Of a stretch of 64,000 nucleotides of DNA, positions 19,247 to 27,650 are shown piece after piece. Position 1 is the stretch's first letter; the number at the start of each line of letters is the position of its first letter. Source of the stretch: Acidipropionibacterium timonense (lineage in GTDB: Bacteria; Actinomycetota; Actinomycetes; Propionibacteriales; Propionibacteriaceae). The stretch is from the NCBI RefSeq assembly GCF_900605005.1, contig NZ_LR027558.1, forward strand, positions 62,001 through 126,000. The letters run 5' to 3'. The translations under genes and the position numbers were made by a program. The notes under the pieces were generated by a model. It saw only the letters and a list, made by a program, of their open reading frames with translations. It did not search any database and was not told where the DNA came from.

Positions 19247-19338
19247 CGCTCCCGGACCCGACCACGACTCCCGACCACGAGTCCCGCCCACAGTCCACCC
19301 GTCCTCGACCCGCCCGTCCCAGGATCACAGGAGCACCC

Positions 19339-19899
19339 ATGAGCCGCACCGTCGTCGCAAGCCTCTTCCAGTCGGTCGACGGCACCGTCGCCGACCCGTA
19401 CCTCTTCCAGCACGACTCCTTCGACGAGGAGCTCGGCGTCTGGATGACCTCGGGCATCTCCCGGGTCGACGACGCCGTCCTCGGCCGACGCACCTTCCAG
19501 GAATGGTCCGGGTACTGGCCGGCCCACTCCGACGGCCCCGACGCCGTCTTCGCCGACTTCATCAACGCCGTCCCCAAGCACGTGGCGTCGCGGACCCTCA
19601 CCCCCTCCGACCTCACCTGGACCAACTCGCGGCTCATCGACGACGACCTCGTCGACCATGTGCGGGCGCTCAAGGAGACCGAGGGGCGTGACATCGCGGT
19701 CGAGAGGTCGATCTCGGTGGTGCGCCAGCTCGTCGAGGCCGGGGTCATGGACGCCCTCACCCTCACCCTCATCATCCATCCGGCGGCCGCCGGATCGGGT
19801 CGGCGGCTCTTCGAGGCCCCCTTGCGACTGCGCCTGCTCGACGTCCAGCGCACGAGCAGGGGGAACGTCCTGGCGACCTACGGGCCGTACGGCTGCTGA
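19339..19899 (+). CDS. DHFR-fold protein (RibD C-terminal-like reductase family)
   Basis: The 186-residue cytoplasmic protein has the order typical of the YwjB/YyaP branch of the RibD C-terminal domain: VVASLFQSVDGTVADP at the start, DDAVLGRRTFQEW, FINAVPKHVASRTL and VRQLVEAGVMDALTLTLIIHPAAAGSGRRLF. These NADPH-binding proteins resemble dihydrofolate reductase, but their substrates are mostly unknown. The ATG at 19339 follows CACAGGAGCACCC. It stands alone between hairpins on both sides. Confidence 0.85.
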   Translation: MSRTVVASLFQSVDGTVADPYLFQHDSFDEELGVWMTSGISRVDDAVLGRRTFQEWSGYWPAHSDGPDAVFADFINAVPKHVASRTLTPSDLTWTNSRLIDDDLVDHVRALKETEGRDIAVERSISVVRQLVEAGVMDALTLTLIIHPAAAGSGRRLFEAPLRLRLLDVQRTSRGNVLATYGPYGC

Positions 19900-19914
19900 G
19901 CCACGCCCCGACGC

Positions 19915-19946
19915 ACGACGGCCCCGGATCGCTCCGGGGCCGTCGT
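19915..19946. terminator. Bidirectional terminator hairpin
   Basis: A 13-bp perfect stem (ACGACGGCCCCGG at 19915-19927 with its complement at 19934-19946) closes a six-base loop. The DHFR-fold gene (plus) and the nucleotidase gene (minus) converge on it. A 12-base direct repeat, GTCAGTGAGGTG, lies beside it at 19947-19958 and 19965-19976. Confidence 0.7.
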
Positions 19947-19990
19947 GTCAGTGAGGTGTCACACGTCAGTGAGGTGCCAGGGGGGATGAC

Positions 19991-22069
19991 TCAGTTGCCG
20001 GTCTTGGGCAGACCCGGCTTCGGCATCCCGGGCTTGCCCGGCGTGGGGGTCCCGGGCTTGCTGGGCGAGGGCTTGCCGGGGGTCGGCGTGCACGAGGCGC
20101 CGGTGAGACCGGAGATCTCGGCGTTGTACCGCACGACGGTCTTGCTGTCGGGGAAGGTGAAGGTGACGACGGCCGAGCCGTTCTTGAGGCCCTTGCAGTC
20201 GGGGATGGTGAACGACACCGTCCCGACCCCCGCCTTGACCGCGGCCTCGCCGACCGAGACCTTGACCGAACCCTGCTCGATGGTGGCGACGACCTTGGAG
20301 TTGGCCGGCGCCCCCTTCGAGGTGAAGTCGACCGTGTCGGGGGCGACGCCGTCCTTGGCCGGCTGGCCGAGGGTGAAGCTCGGGGTGGTCGAGCTCTTCG
20401 AGCTCACCGTCGAGGTGAGCGAGACGGCCTGCTTGGCGTAGGAGGGGGTGAGGGTCTTCTGGTCCTTGATCCACGACACCCAGGCGTCGAGGTCGATCTT
20501 GCCGGTGTCGACCGGCTTGCTGCCCTCGGCGAGGGTACGGAAGTTGTCACCACCGGTGATGAGGAACGACCCGGAGCCGACGGTATAGGTGCCCTTGGGG
20601 TCGATCGGCTTGCCGTTGACCCAGATGCCGGTGATCCGGTCACCCTCGGGACGCGACTCGTCGTAGGTGTAGGTGACGTTGCTCGACAGGCCGAGCTGGA
20701 GGTACGGACGTGACGGCACGGCGCCCTTGGCGTCGCGCTGCCACTGCTCCTCGAGGACCTTCTTGAACTGCGCCCCGGAGATCTTCGTCGTCATGAGGGT
20801 GTTGGCGAAGGGCAGGACGAGGGCGGCGTCCTTGTAGGTGATGTCGCTGTTGAGCAGCGAGGCGCGGGTGCCGCCGGGGTTCTGGATGCCGATGAAGCTG
20901 GGGTCGTCCTTGCCCAGGACGTCCTTGAACATCTGGGCGACCATGTTCGTCATCGTCGACTCGCGGTCGCGGACGTTCGCGCCGAAGGTCGAGTCGGTGG
21001 CATTCGACGGGGTGGTGATGGGAGCGGTCGTCGTGCCGATGACCTGGGCACCGACGACCTCGGACTGGGCCTTGGCGTCGGCATAGATCTTCGAGATCTC
21101 GGCAATCGTCGGATCGGAGGAGTCGGCGTCGGTCGCGGCGGGGATGACCTCGCCCTTGGCCGAGCAGAGCTTCTTGGCCGAGGTCGACCAACCGAGCTCG
21201 ACCTTGGCGAGCTTGGTGCCGTAGGACTCGGCCTGGAGCAGCGGGGCCCCATTCTTCGTCGTCCACGAGTAGGTCTGGTGGGTGTGCCCGTTGAACATGA
21301 CGTCGACGTCGGTGCTCGTCCCGGACCAGATGTCGGCGAAGTTGCCGGTGACGGTGGACGGACCGGCGGTACCACCGACCGCGGCTCCGTCGTGGATCTC
21401 GGCGACGACGACGTCGACCTGGCCGGAGCTCTTGAGGCGCTTGGCCTCGGCATTGACGGCGGCGACCGGGTCACCGATGGTGAGGTTGGAGATGCCGGCC
21501 GGGGAGACGAGGGAGGGCAGGTCCTTCGTCACGGCACCGACGACACCGATGCGCACCCCGTCCTTCTTGATGATCGTCGAGGCCTGCAGCGGCGAGGCGA
21601 CGGTCGTCGTGCCCTTGACGTAGACGTTCGCACCCAGGTACGGGAAAGCGCCGTCGATCCGCTGGATGACGTGCCCGGTGAGGTCGGACCAGCCCTTGTC
21701 GAACTCGTGGTTGCCGACCGAGGAGGCCTCGACCTTGGCGGCCTTGAGGATGTCGAGGGTGGGGTTGTCCTCGAGGGAGCCGGACTCGAAGGTCGACCCG
21801 CCGATGTTGTCCCCGTCGGACAGCAGGAGCACCTTGTCGGCACCGAGCTGGGTGCGCGCCTGGGCGACCGGGGTGAAGAGTTTGGCGGCCTGACCGATCC
21901 GACCGTGGAAGTCGTTGAAGTTGAAGATCTGGACGGTCGAGTCGGCGGTGCAGTCGGCCGGTGACGGTGCGGCGTCGGCGAGCGGCGCGGCGACGGTCAT
22001 CGAACCGGCCATGCCGGCGGCGCAGAGCATGGAAAGCCCGGTGCGACGCCACTTCCTGGCGTGGGTCAT
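19991..22069 (-). CDS. Secreted 5'-nucleotidase / 2',3'-cyclic phosphodiesterase family protein
   Basis: The 692-residue exported enzyme has a signal peptide (1-33), an N-terminal metallophosphatase domain with NDFHG (Asp53, His55), DGDNIGG, GNHEFD (Asn120, His121) and NGHTHQTY, and a C-terminal nucleotide-binding domain with NPGGTRASL and GGDNFRTL. A second C-terminal domain and a Gly/Pro/Lys tail end in LPKTGN at the very last residues. Family members release nucleosides and phosphate from external nucleotides. The ATG at 22069 is six bases after AGGAG; an earlier ATG at 22075 directly abuts the AGGAG and is less likely. The sorting-like LPKTG has no membrane segment after it. Confidence 0.92.
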   Translation of the reverse strand: MTHARKWRRTGLSMLCAAGMAGSMTVAAPLADAAPSPADCTADSTVQIFNFNDFHGRIGQAAKLFTPVAQARTQLGADKVLLLSDGDNIGGSTFESGSLEDNPTLDILKAAKVEASSVGNHEFDKGWSDLTGHVIQRIDGAFPYLGANVYVKGTTTVASPLQASTIIKKDGVRIGVVGAVTKDLPSLVSPAGISNLTIGDPVAAVNAEAKRLKSSGQVDVVVAEIHDGAAVGGTAGPSTVTGNFADIWSGTSTDVDVMFNGHTHQTYSWTTKNGAPLLQAESYGTKLAKVELGWSTSAKKLCSAKGEVIPAATDADSSDPTIAEISKIYADAKAQSEVVGAQVIGTTTAPITTPSNATDSTFGANVRDRESTMTNMVAQMFKDVLGKDDPSFIGIQNPGGTRASLLNSDITYKDAALVLPFANTLMTTKISGAQFKKVLEEQWQRDAKGAVPSRPYLQLGLSSNVTYTYDESRPEGDRITGIWVNGKPIDPKGTYTVGSGSFLITGGDNFRTLAEGSKPVDTGKIDLDAWVSWIKDQKTLTPSYAKQAVSLTSTVSSKSSTTPSFTLGQPAKDGVAPDTVDFTSKGAPANSKVVATIEQGSVKVSVGEAAVKAGVGTVSFTIPDCKGLKNGSAVVTFTFPDSKTVVRYNAEISGLTGASCTPTPGKPSPSKPGTPTPGKPGMPKPGLPKTGN

Positions 22070-22244
22070 GGTCATCTCCTGTGGGTGCGCGGCCCGGGTG
22101 ACGCCCAGGCCATCAGGCCCAACTCTTGGACACACCTGTGAGGTTGCGCAAGGGGTTGGGCCGAATCGTCACCCAGAGTTCACGAGTTGACCTTGAAAGG
22201 TCCCCACCACACGGCACAATCGGGCCCGCGCGATGGAGCGCTCC

Positions 22245-23543
22245 TCAGCGCTCGATGCCCTCGGGCAGCGGCCCGGTGTACCCGCGTGGCACATAGGCGC
22301 AGGACGGGTCGGAGGCCAGCGGGTTGCCGGTCATGGCGTACGCCGTCGACCGTGAGCCGCCGCAGAAGTGGTTGAACTCGCAGGCCCCGCACTTGCCCTC
22401 GAACCCAGACGGGTTGCGCAGTGACCGGAACACCGGGGACTGCCGGTAGATCTGCGGGAAGGGCGTCTCCTTGACCGATCCGCAGTGGATCGGCAGGAAG
22501 CCCGAGGGGTAGACGTCGCCCACGTGGTCGATGAAGGCGAATCCCGACCCGGAGTTGATGGCCAGTGGGGTGCGCGGTGGACGGGGGTCCTCGATGGCCT
22601 CCCCGAGCAGGGCGTTGGTCTCGGCGGTGAGCCAGCGGTAGAGCTCCCCGTGCTCGGCGGGCTCGGCCTCGCCGCGGCGGACGGCGTCACGCTGGAAGGC
22701 GATCCGCCGGTACTGGGGGGCCTCGGTGGTCTTGACGGCGATCCGTGTCGAGTTGTCGTGGAGCCAGTGGAGGACGTCCTCCCGCTCGTGCGGGGTGAGC
22801 ATGTCGAGGTGCTGGCCGCGCCCGGTCGGCACGAGCATGAAGGTGTAGAACATGAACGCCCCGAGATCGATGGCGTTCTTGAGCATCTGCGGGGCCTCGT
22901 GGATGTTCTTGGCCGTGAAGACCGTGTTGAGCTGGAACCTCATTCCCAGGTCGTTGAGCATCCGACAGGCCTCGACGGTGCGGTCGAAGGTGCCCGGGAT
23001 ACCACGGAAGGCGTCATGGGTGGCGGCCGACCCGCCGTCGAGGGACATCGACATCATGGAGACGCCGGCGTCCTGGACCGCCTTGACCCGCTCGCGGGTG
23101 AACAGTGGCGTCACCGATGGCGAGATCGACACGTGGAGCCCCTTCGAGACGCCGTACTCGATGAGGTCGACGAGGTCGGGACGCTCGAAACAGTCACCAC
23201 CGGTGAGGATGAGCATGGGGTAGGGCTTCTCGTAGCTCGTGAGCTGGTCGATGAGGGCCCGACCCTCGGCGTTGGTGAGCTGCCCTGGGGCGGCGCGGTG
23301 CTGGGCCTCGGCCCGGCAGTGCTGGCAGACGAGGGCGCAGGCCCGGGTCACCTCCCAGATGACGATGAAGGGCTTGTCGGACAGGTCGTGCTTGATCTCG
23401 CGGACGAGGGGATGGCCTCCGGGGTGCCGGGGACGGTCTCCGGGGTGGGCGCCCCGACCCCCGCCCGGATGGAGCCCGCCGGGATGGCCCCCCGGGTGCT
23501 CGACGGGTCCCTGCGCGGTCCTCGCGGTGTCCTGGGTCGTCAT
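22245..23543 (-). CDS. Radical SAM/SPASM protein (TIGR04053/AhbD-NirJ-like) with His-Pro-Gly-Gly head
   Basis: The 432-residue protein has the radical SAM cluster motif CALVCQHC (Cys69, 73, 76) in IVIWEVTRACALVCQHCRAE, the glycine-rich TGGDCFERPDL, and a C-terminal SPASM-type cluster with CGACEFNHFCGG and a final Cys near the end. This order matches the AhbD/NirJ/PqqE group that modifies haem-like or peptide substrates. The best fit I recall is the TIGR04053 subfamily, whose substrate is unknown. Residues 14-45 are unusual, with repeated HPGG units and seven histidines. The ATG at 23543 follows GAGGAGGAACA. It is divergent from the dehydrogenase operon. Confidence 0.85.
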   Translation of the reverse strand: MTTQDTARTAQGPVEHPGGHPGGLHPGGGRGAHPGDRPRHPGGHPLVREIKHDLSDKPFIVIWEVTRACALVCQHCRAEAQHRAAPGQLTNAEGRALIDQLTSYEKPYPMLILTGGDCFERPDLVDLIEYGVSKGLHVSISPSVTPLFTRERVKAVQDAGVSMMSMSLDGGSAATHDAFRGIPGTFDRTVEACRMLNDLGMRFQLNTVFTAKNIHEAPQMLKNAIDLGAFMFYTFMLVPTGRGQHLDMLTPHEREDVLHWLHDNSTRIAVKTTEAPQYRRIAFQRDAVRRGEAEPAEHGELYRWLTAETNALLGEAIEDPRPPRTPLAINSGSGFAFIDHVGDVYPSGFLPIHCGSVKETPFPQIYRQSPVFRSLRNPSGFEGKCGACEFNHFCGGSRSTAYAMTGNPLASDPSCAYVPRGYTGPLPEGIER

Positions 23544-23611
23544 TGTTCCTCCTCGTCACGTCCTGCCGCGTCAGCCTACGTCCGCGCGCGCGAGCACCGG
23601 GAACCGGGGAC

Positions 23612-23643
23612 CTACCAGTCGGTAACCTACGGATCGGTAGGTT
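23612..23643. promoter_or_regulatory. Operator-like palindrome in divergent promoter region
   Basis: CTACCAGTCGGTA at 23612-23624 is repeated as CTACGGATCGGTA at 23627-23639, 15 bases apart. The second copy lies in a palindrome, AACCTAC/GTAGGTT at 23624-23630 and 23637-23643. Sites of the TACC-N4-GGTA type are typical for TetR-family regulators in actinobacteria. No regulator gene is adjacent. The site lies 69 bases from the radical SAM start and 142 bases from the E1 alpha start. Confidence 0.5.
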
Positions 23644-23784
23644 GGATCTTGTGGGATTTCCACCGAACCGCAGGAAGTCCTTGCGACTGGGGTCGATGTG
23701 CTCCAAGAATGGACGAGGTCGGCGCCCGAGCAGTCCGGGCGCCATCCGAGCTTCAGCGATGAACGAGCTGCTGGGAGGCAGTCC

Positions 23785-24960
23785 ATGGCAGACCTTGGCG
23801 TCACCGATCGTCAGGAAGGCTCCTCGGCCGAGGGGCCGGAGTTCCTCACCCCGCCCCGCCGACGGCATCCCGTCGAGGTCCCCGACCCCGACATGGTGCA
23901 GATCCTCGCCCCTGACGGCACCCGCACCGACCGCGACGACCTCCCCCTCGACCTGTCCGACGAGCAGCTCGTCGACGCCCTCGAGCGGCTCGTCATGGCT
24001 CGCCGACTCGACCTCGAGGGGACGAACCTCCAGCGTCACGGGGAGCTCAGCCTGTGGCCGCCGGCCAAGGGTCAGGAGGCCACCCAGGTGGGTGCCTGGC
24101 TGGCCGTCGGGCCACAGGACCAGATCTTCCCGACCTACCGGGAGCAGGCACTCGGGCACTGGATGGGGGTGAGCCTCGAGGACGTCATCGGTGGCTGGCG
24201 CGGCACCGCGCACTGCCCCTGGGACACCGTGGCGACGCGCTTCTCGGCCTATCCGGTGCTCATCGGCTCGGGCACCCTGCACGCCGTCGGGTACGCCATG
24301 GGCATCCAGCGTGACGCCGCCGCCGACCCCGAGCTGCACGCCGCCGTCCTGTGCTTCCACGGCGACGGGGCCATGAGCGAGGGTGACACCAACGAGTCCT
24401 ATGTCTTCGCCTCGTCGATGAACGCCCCGGTCGTCTTCTGCGCCGTCAACAACCAGTGGGCCATCTCCGAGCCGACGAAGGTGCAGTCACCGACCTCCCT
24501 CTACCGGCGGGCGTTGGGGTTCGGCATCCCGGCCGTCCAGGTGGACGGCAACGACATCCTGGCCATGGCCGCTGTGCTGCGGGTGACTCTCGAACGGGCC
24601 CGGCGGGGCGAGGGACCGACGTTCATCGAGGCCTGGACCTACCGTCGCGGAGCGCACACGACCACAGATGACCCCACTCGCTACCGCACCGCGGAAACCG
24701 ACGCAACCTGGGAGGCCCTCGACCCCATCGCCCGACTCGAGACGTACCTGCGCTCGCGTGGGCTGATCGACGACGCCTGGCTGGCCGACCTGCAGGAGCG
24801 AGCCGATGAGTTCGGTGCCCGGGTGCGGGCCGCGGCCCAGCAACCCGACCCGGACCTCGTCGAGCTCCTCGACGACGTCTACGTCGACCCCACCCCCGAG
24901 GTGCTGGCCGACCAACGTGAACTCGCGGCCTGGCGAGCCGCCGGAGAGGAGCAGGCATGA
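23785..24960 (+). CDS. 2-oxoacid dehydrogenase E1 component, alpha subunit
   Basis: This is the thiamine-diphosphate subunit of a pyruvate or branched-chain 2-oxoacid dehydrogenase that decarboxylates the oxoacid and acylates the lipoyl group of E2. The 391-residue protein has the ThDP/Mg motif GDGAMSEGDTNES ending in VNNQWAIS, and the phosphorylation-loop-like YRTAETDATWEAL. The start at 23785 has GGGAGG six bases upstream; the open frame from 23698 adds 29 residues unlike the family. Sequence cannot decide between pyruvate and branched-chain substrates. The E1 beta gene overlaps its end (ATGA). Confidence 0.92.
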   Translation: MADLGVTDRQEGSSAEGPEFLTPPRRRHPVEVPDPDMVQILAPDGTRTDRDDLPLDLSDEQLVDALERLVMARRLDLEGTNLQRHGELSLWPPAKGQEATQVGAWLAVGPQDQIFPTYREQALGHWMGVSLEDVIGGWRGTAHCPWDTVATRFSAYPVLIGSGTLHAVGYAMGIQRDAAADPELHAAVLCFHGDGAMSEGDTNESYVFASSMNAPVVFCAVNNQWAISEPTKVQSPTSLYRRALGFGIPAVQVDGNDILAMAAVLRVTLERARRGEGPTFIEAWTYRRGAHTTTDDPTRYRTAETDATWEALDPIARLETYLRSRGLIDDAWLADLQERADEFGARVRAAAQQPDPDLVELLDDVYVDPTPEVLADQRELAAWRAAGEEQA

Positions 24961-25925
24961 CCACCACCCTGGCCAAGGCCATCAACAGCGGCCTGCGGGA
25001 CGCCCTCGCCGAGGATCCGAAGGTCCTCGTCATGGGGGAGGACGTCGGTACCCTGGGCGGCGTCTTCCGGATCACCGACGGGCTCAAGAAGGAGTTCGGT
25101 GGCGACCGCGTCATCGACACCCCGTTGGCCGAGTCCGGCATCGTCGGCACCGCGATCGGGCTGGCCATGCGCGGCTACCGGCCCGTCGTCGAGATCCAGT
25201 TCGACGGGTTCGTCGCCCCGGCCTTCGACCAGATCGTCTCGCAGCTGGCCCGGTACCGTGCCCGGGTCGGGGGGCAGTGGTCGCTGCCGGTGACGATCCG
25301 GATGCCCTTCGGTGGCGGGGTCGGATCGCCCGAGCACCACTCCGAGTCGCCGGAGGGGTTCTTCGCCGGGGTACCCGGGCTCAAGGTCGTCTCCTGCGCC
25401 ACCCCGGACGACGCCTACTGGCTGCTGCGTCAGGCCATCGCCAGCCCCGATCCGGTCATCTACTTCGAGCCCAAGCGGCGCTACTACGTCAAGGGCGAGG
25501 TGTCGTCGACGGCGTCCTTGCGGATGGGGCAGGCGAGGATCGCCCGGCCCGGCACCGACCTCACCCTCATCGCCTACGGGCCCATGGTCGACACCTGCCT
25601 GGCGGCGGCCGAGGTGGCGGCGTCCGAGGGGCGCGAGCTCGAGGTCGTCGACCTGCGCAGCCTGCAGCCGCTCGACATGGCGACGGTCGAGGAATCGGTG
25701 CGCCGGACGACGCGCGCGGTGGTCGTCCACGAGGCCCCGCGGGCCCTGGGGCTGGGCTCCGAGGTCGCCGCCCGGCTGGGCGAGTCGCTCTACTACGTCA
25801 TGGAGGCCCCGGTGCTGCGCGTCACGGGGTGGACGACGCCCTACCCGCCGTCGCGGGTCGAGTCCGAGCACATCCCCGACGTCGACCGCGTCCTCGACGC
25901 CGTCGACCGCTCGCTGGCCTACTGA
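24957..25925 (+). CDS. 2-oxoacid dehydrogenase E1 component, beta subunit
   Basis: The 322-residue subunit completes the alpha2-beta2 E1 enzyme. It has the pyrimidine-domain pattern VLVMGEDVGTLGGVFRITDG, DTPLAESGIVGTAIGLAMRG and the C-terminal transketolase domain with LTLIAYGPMV and VVVHEAPRALGLGSEVAARL. Length is typical. It starts at an ATG in the four-base overlap with E1 alpha, so the subunits are made in equal amounts by coupled translation. E2 follows after 12 bases. Confidence 0.93.
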   Translation: MTTTLAKAINSGLRDALAEDPKVLVMGEDVGTLGGVFRITDGLKKEFGGDRVIDTPLAESGIVGTAIGLAMRGYRPVVEIQFDGFVAPAFDQIVSQLARYRARVGGQWSLPVTIRMPFGGGVGSPEHHSESPEGFFAGVPGLKVVSCATPDDAYWLLRQAIASPDPVIYFEPKRRYYVKGEVSSTASLRMGQARIARPGTDLTLIAYGPMVDTCLAAAEVAASEGRELEVVDLRSLQPLDMATVEESVRRTTRAVVVHEAPRALGLGSEVAARLGESLYYVMEAPVLRVTGWTTPYPPSRVESEHIPDVDRVLDAVDRSLAY

Positions 25926-25937
25926 CAGGAGACAGTC

Positions 25938-27401
25938 GTGAAGAACTACACCATGCCCGACCCGGGCGAGGGACTCACCGAGGCCGAGGTCGTCTCCTGG
26001 CGAGTCGCCGTGGGCGACACCGTGGCCATCAACGACGTCCTGTGCGAGGTCGAGACGGCCAAGTCGATCGTCGAGCTGCCCAGCCCCTACGCCGGGACGG
26101 TCACCGCCCTCGTCGCGGCCGAGGGACAGACGGTCCCGGTCGGTGCGCCGCTGGTGACCATCGACGACGGGAGCGAACCCGAGAAGGCCGCCGAGGAACT
26201 GCTCGTCGGGCACATCCCGGCCGCCGAGAGTGGACGGCGTCGGCGCCGACGGGGGTCGGCGGGGGCCGCGCAGACCCCGGCCGTCGTGGTCGAGAGCCCG
26301 CCGGAACCAGCGACCCACGCGGAGCGTGTTGCTGAGCCACCTCGCGCGGAGCGCGTCGCTGAGCCACCTCGCGCGGAGCGCGTCGCTGAGCCACCTCGCG
26401 CCGAGCGCCCCGTCCCCCCGCGCATGGACGCCACCGAGGGCCCCGCCCACGTCCTGGCGAAGCCGCCGGCACGCCGGCTGGCCGCCGAGCTCGGTGTCGA
26501 CCTCGCCACCGTCACCGGGACCGGCCGCGACGGAGTCGTCACCCGCACCGACGTCAAGGCTGCTGCATCCCGCACGGTGGCCTCGCCGCCCGCAGTTCCC
26601 GCAGCGGGGGCTGCCGCTGGAGTGGGTGGCGAGTTCGCAGTCGGGCAGTCGGTGGTCTCCCGGCTCATGCTGGGAGGTGCCCCGACCGGTCCGGGGGAGC
26701 GCCGCACGCCGATCCAGGGGGTGCGCAAGGTCACCGCCAAGGCGGTCAAGGAGTCCATCGACACCAAGGCCCTCGTCACCTCGTTCCTCACCTGCGACGT
26801 CACCGCGACGATGGACTTCGTCTCCCGGATGCGCCAGGACAAGGCCTTCAAGGGGCTGCACATCTCGCCGCTCACGGTGTGGTGCAAGGCGGTCACCCTG
26901 GCGATGCGTCGGACCCCGGTCATCAACGCCAGCTGGGACGACGCGACCGGCGAGATCGTCCACCACGAGCAGGTCAACCTCGGCATCGCCGCCGCCACCC
27001 CACGCGGACTCATGGTGCCGGTGCTGCGGGGCGCCCAGGAGATGACCCTCGTCGAGTTGGCGACCGAACTCACCCGACTCATCGCCGTCGCCAAGGAGGG
27101 GGCGCTCCAGCCGGCCGACTACAGCGGAGGCACCTTCTCCATCACCAACGTCGGGGTCTTCGGGCTCGACGCGGGCACCCCGGTCGTCAACCGGCAGGAG
27201 TCGGCCATTCTCGTCCTCGGAGCCATCTCGCGGCGGCCCTGGGTTGTCGGCGAGGGCGAGGAGGAACGGGTCGTCCCGCGGTGGGTCACGACGATGAGCC
27301 TGGGATTCGACCATCGGCTCATCGACGGCGAGCAGGGGTCGGTCTTCCTGCGCGATGTCGCCCAGATCCTCTCGGATCCCTCCTCGGCGCTCCTGTACTG
27401 A
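25938..27401 (+). CDS. 2-oxoacid dehydrogenase E2 component (dihydrolipoamide acyltransferase)
   Basis: The 487-residue E2 core protein has one lipoyl domain (1-78) with the lipoylated Lys42 in EVETAKSIVELP, a flexible linker, a peripheral-subunit-binding domain (about 172-208: AKPPARRLAAELGVDL and GTGRDGVVTRTDV) and a catalytic domain ending with DHRLIDG, which carries the active-site His. The linker contains a nine-residue repeat, AERVAEPPR, three and a third times. The start is a GTG at 25938 after CAGGAGACAGTC. No E3 gene follows; a lipoamide dehydrogenase encoded elsewhere must serve the complex. Confidence 0.94.
   Translation: MKNYTMPDPGEGLTEAEVVSWRVAVGDTVAINDVLCEVETAKSIVELPSPYAGTVTALVAAEGQTVPVGAPLVTIDDGSEPEKAAEELLVGHIPAAESGRRRRRRGSAGAAQTPAVVVESPPEPATHAERVAEPPRAERVAEPPRAERVAEPPRAERPVPPRMDATEGPAHVLAKPPARRLAAELGVDLATVTGTGRDGVVTRTDVKAAASRTVASPPAVPAAGAAAGVGGEFAVGQSVVSRLMLGGAPTGPGERRTPIQGVRKVTAKAVKESIDTKALVTSFLTCDVTATMDFVSRMRQDKAFKGLHISPLTVWCKAVTLAMRRTPVINASWDDATGEIVHHEQVNLGIAAATPRGLMVPVLRGAQEMTLVELATELTRLIAVAKEGALQPADYSGGTFSITNVGVFGLDAGTPVVNRQESAILVLGAISRRPWVVGEGEEERVVPRWVTTMSLGFDHRLIDGEQGSVFLRDVAQILSDPSSALLY
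26319..26408 (+). repeat. 27-bp tandem repeat in the E2 linker
   Basis: Three full units (26319-26345, 26346-26372, 26373-26399) and one partial encode AERVAEPPR each. The second and third units are identical and the first differs by two bases, so the array expanded recently. It lengthens the swinging linker without breaking the frame. Confidence 0.85.
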
Positions 27402-27460
27402 GTCACGCACCGGTCCCGATGGCCCCCGGCAGGGGCGTCGGGGCCGGGCTGCGCCAGCGA

Positions 27461-27538
27461 CTGTCAGGAAATCACCCTGAGCGGCGAAATGCTCCCCTCC
27501 AGGGGAGGAATCGCTCGCTCCGGGGAATTTCCTGACAG
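27461..27538. repeat. Nested inverted-repeat element
   Basis: The outer arms CTGTCAGGAAAT (27461-27472) and ATTTCCTGACAG (27527-27538) are perfect 12-bp complements. Inside are GAGCG/CGCTC and CTCCCCT/AGGGGAG pairs, giving a nested cruciform of 78 bases. It lies 60 bases after the dehydrogenase operon and 113 bases before the GH76 gene. It could be a terminator, a folded RNA or a small palindromic mobile repeat. Confidence 0.6.
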
Positions 27539-27650
27539 GGTCCCCGGGAGCCCCTCCGGGGGGCTGTGCTCCGGGCCCTCGCCCGCGGGCCCGGCCACGC
27601 CGGTCCGCCGCCGGCCGCTCCCTGCGGCGACGCGCCGATAGGGTGTGCCC

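Noticed and set aside
22170-22201. Possible PHO box (GTTCACGAGTTGACC) and a 14-bp palindrome upstream of the nucleotidase gene
   Set aside because: Only one repeat of the PHO-box unit matches and the spacing is poor. The palindrome GACCTTGAAAGGTC lies nearer to the end of the radical SAM gene. Phosphate control is plausible for a nucleotidase but not shown.
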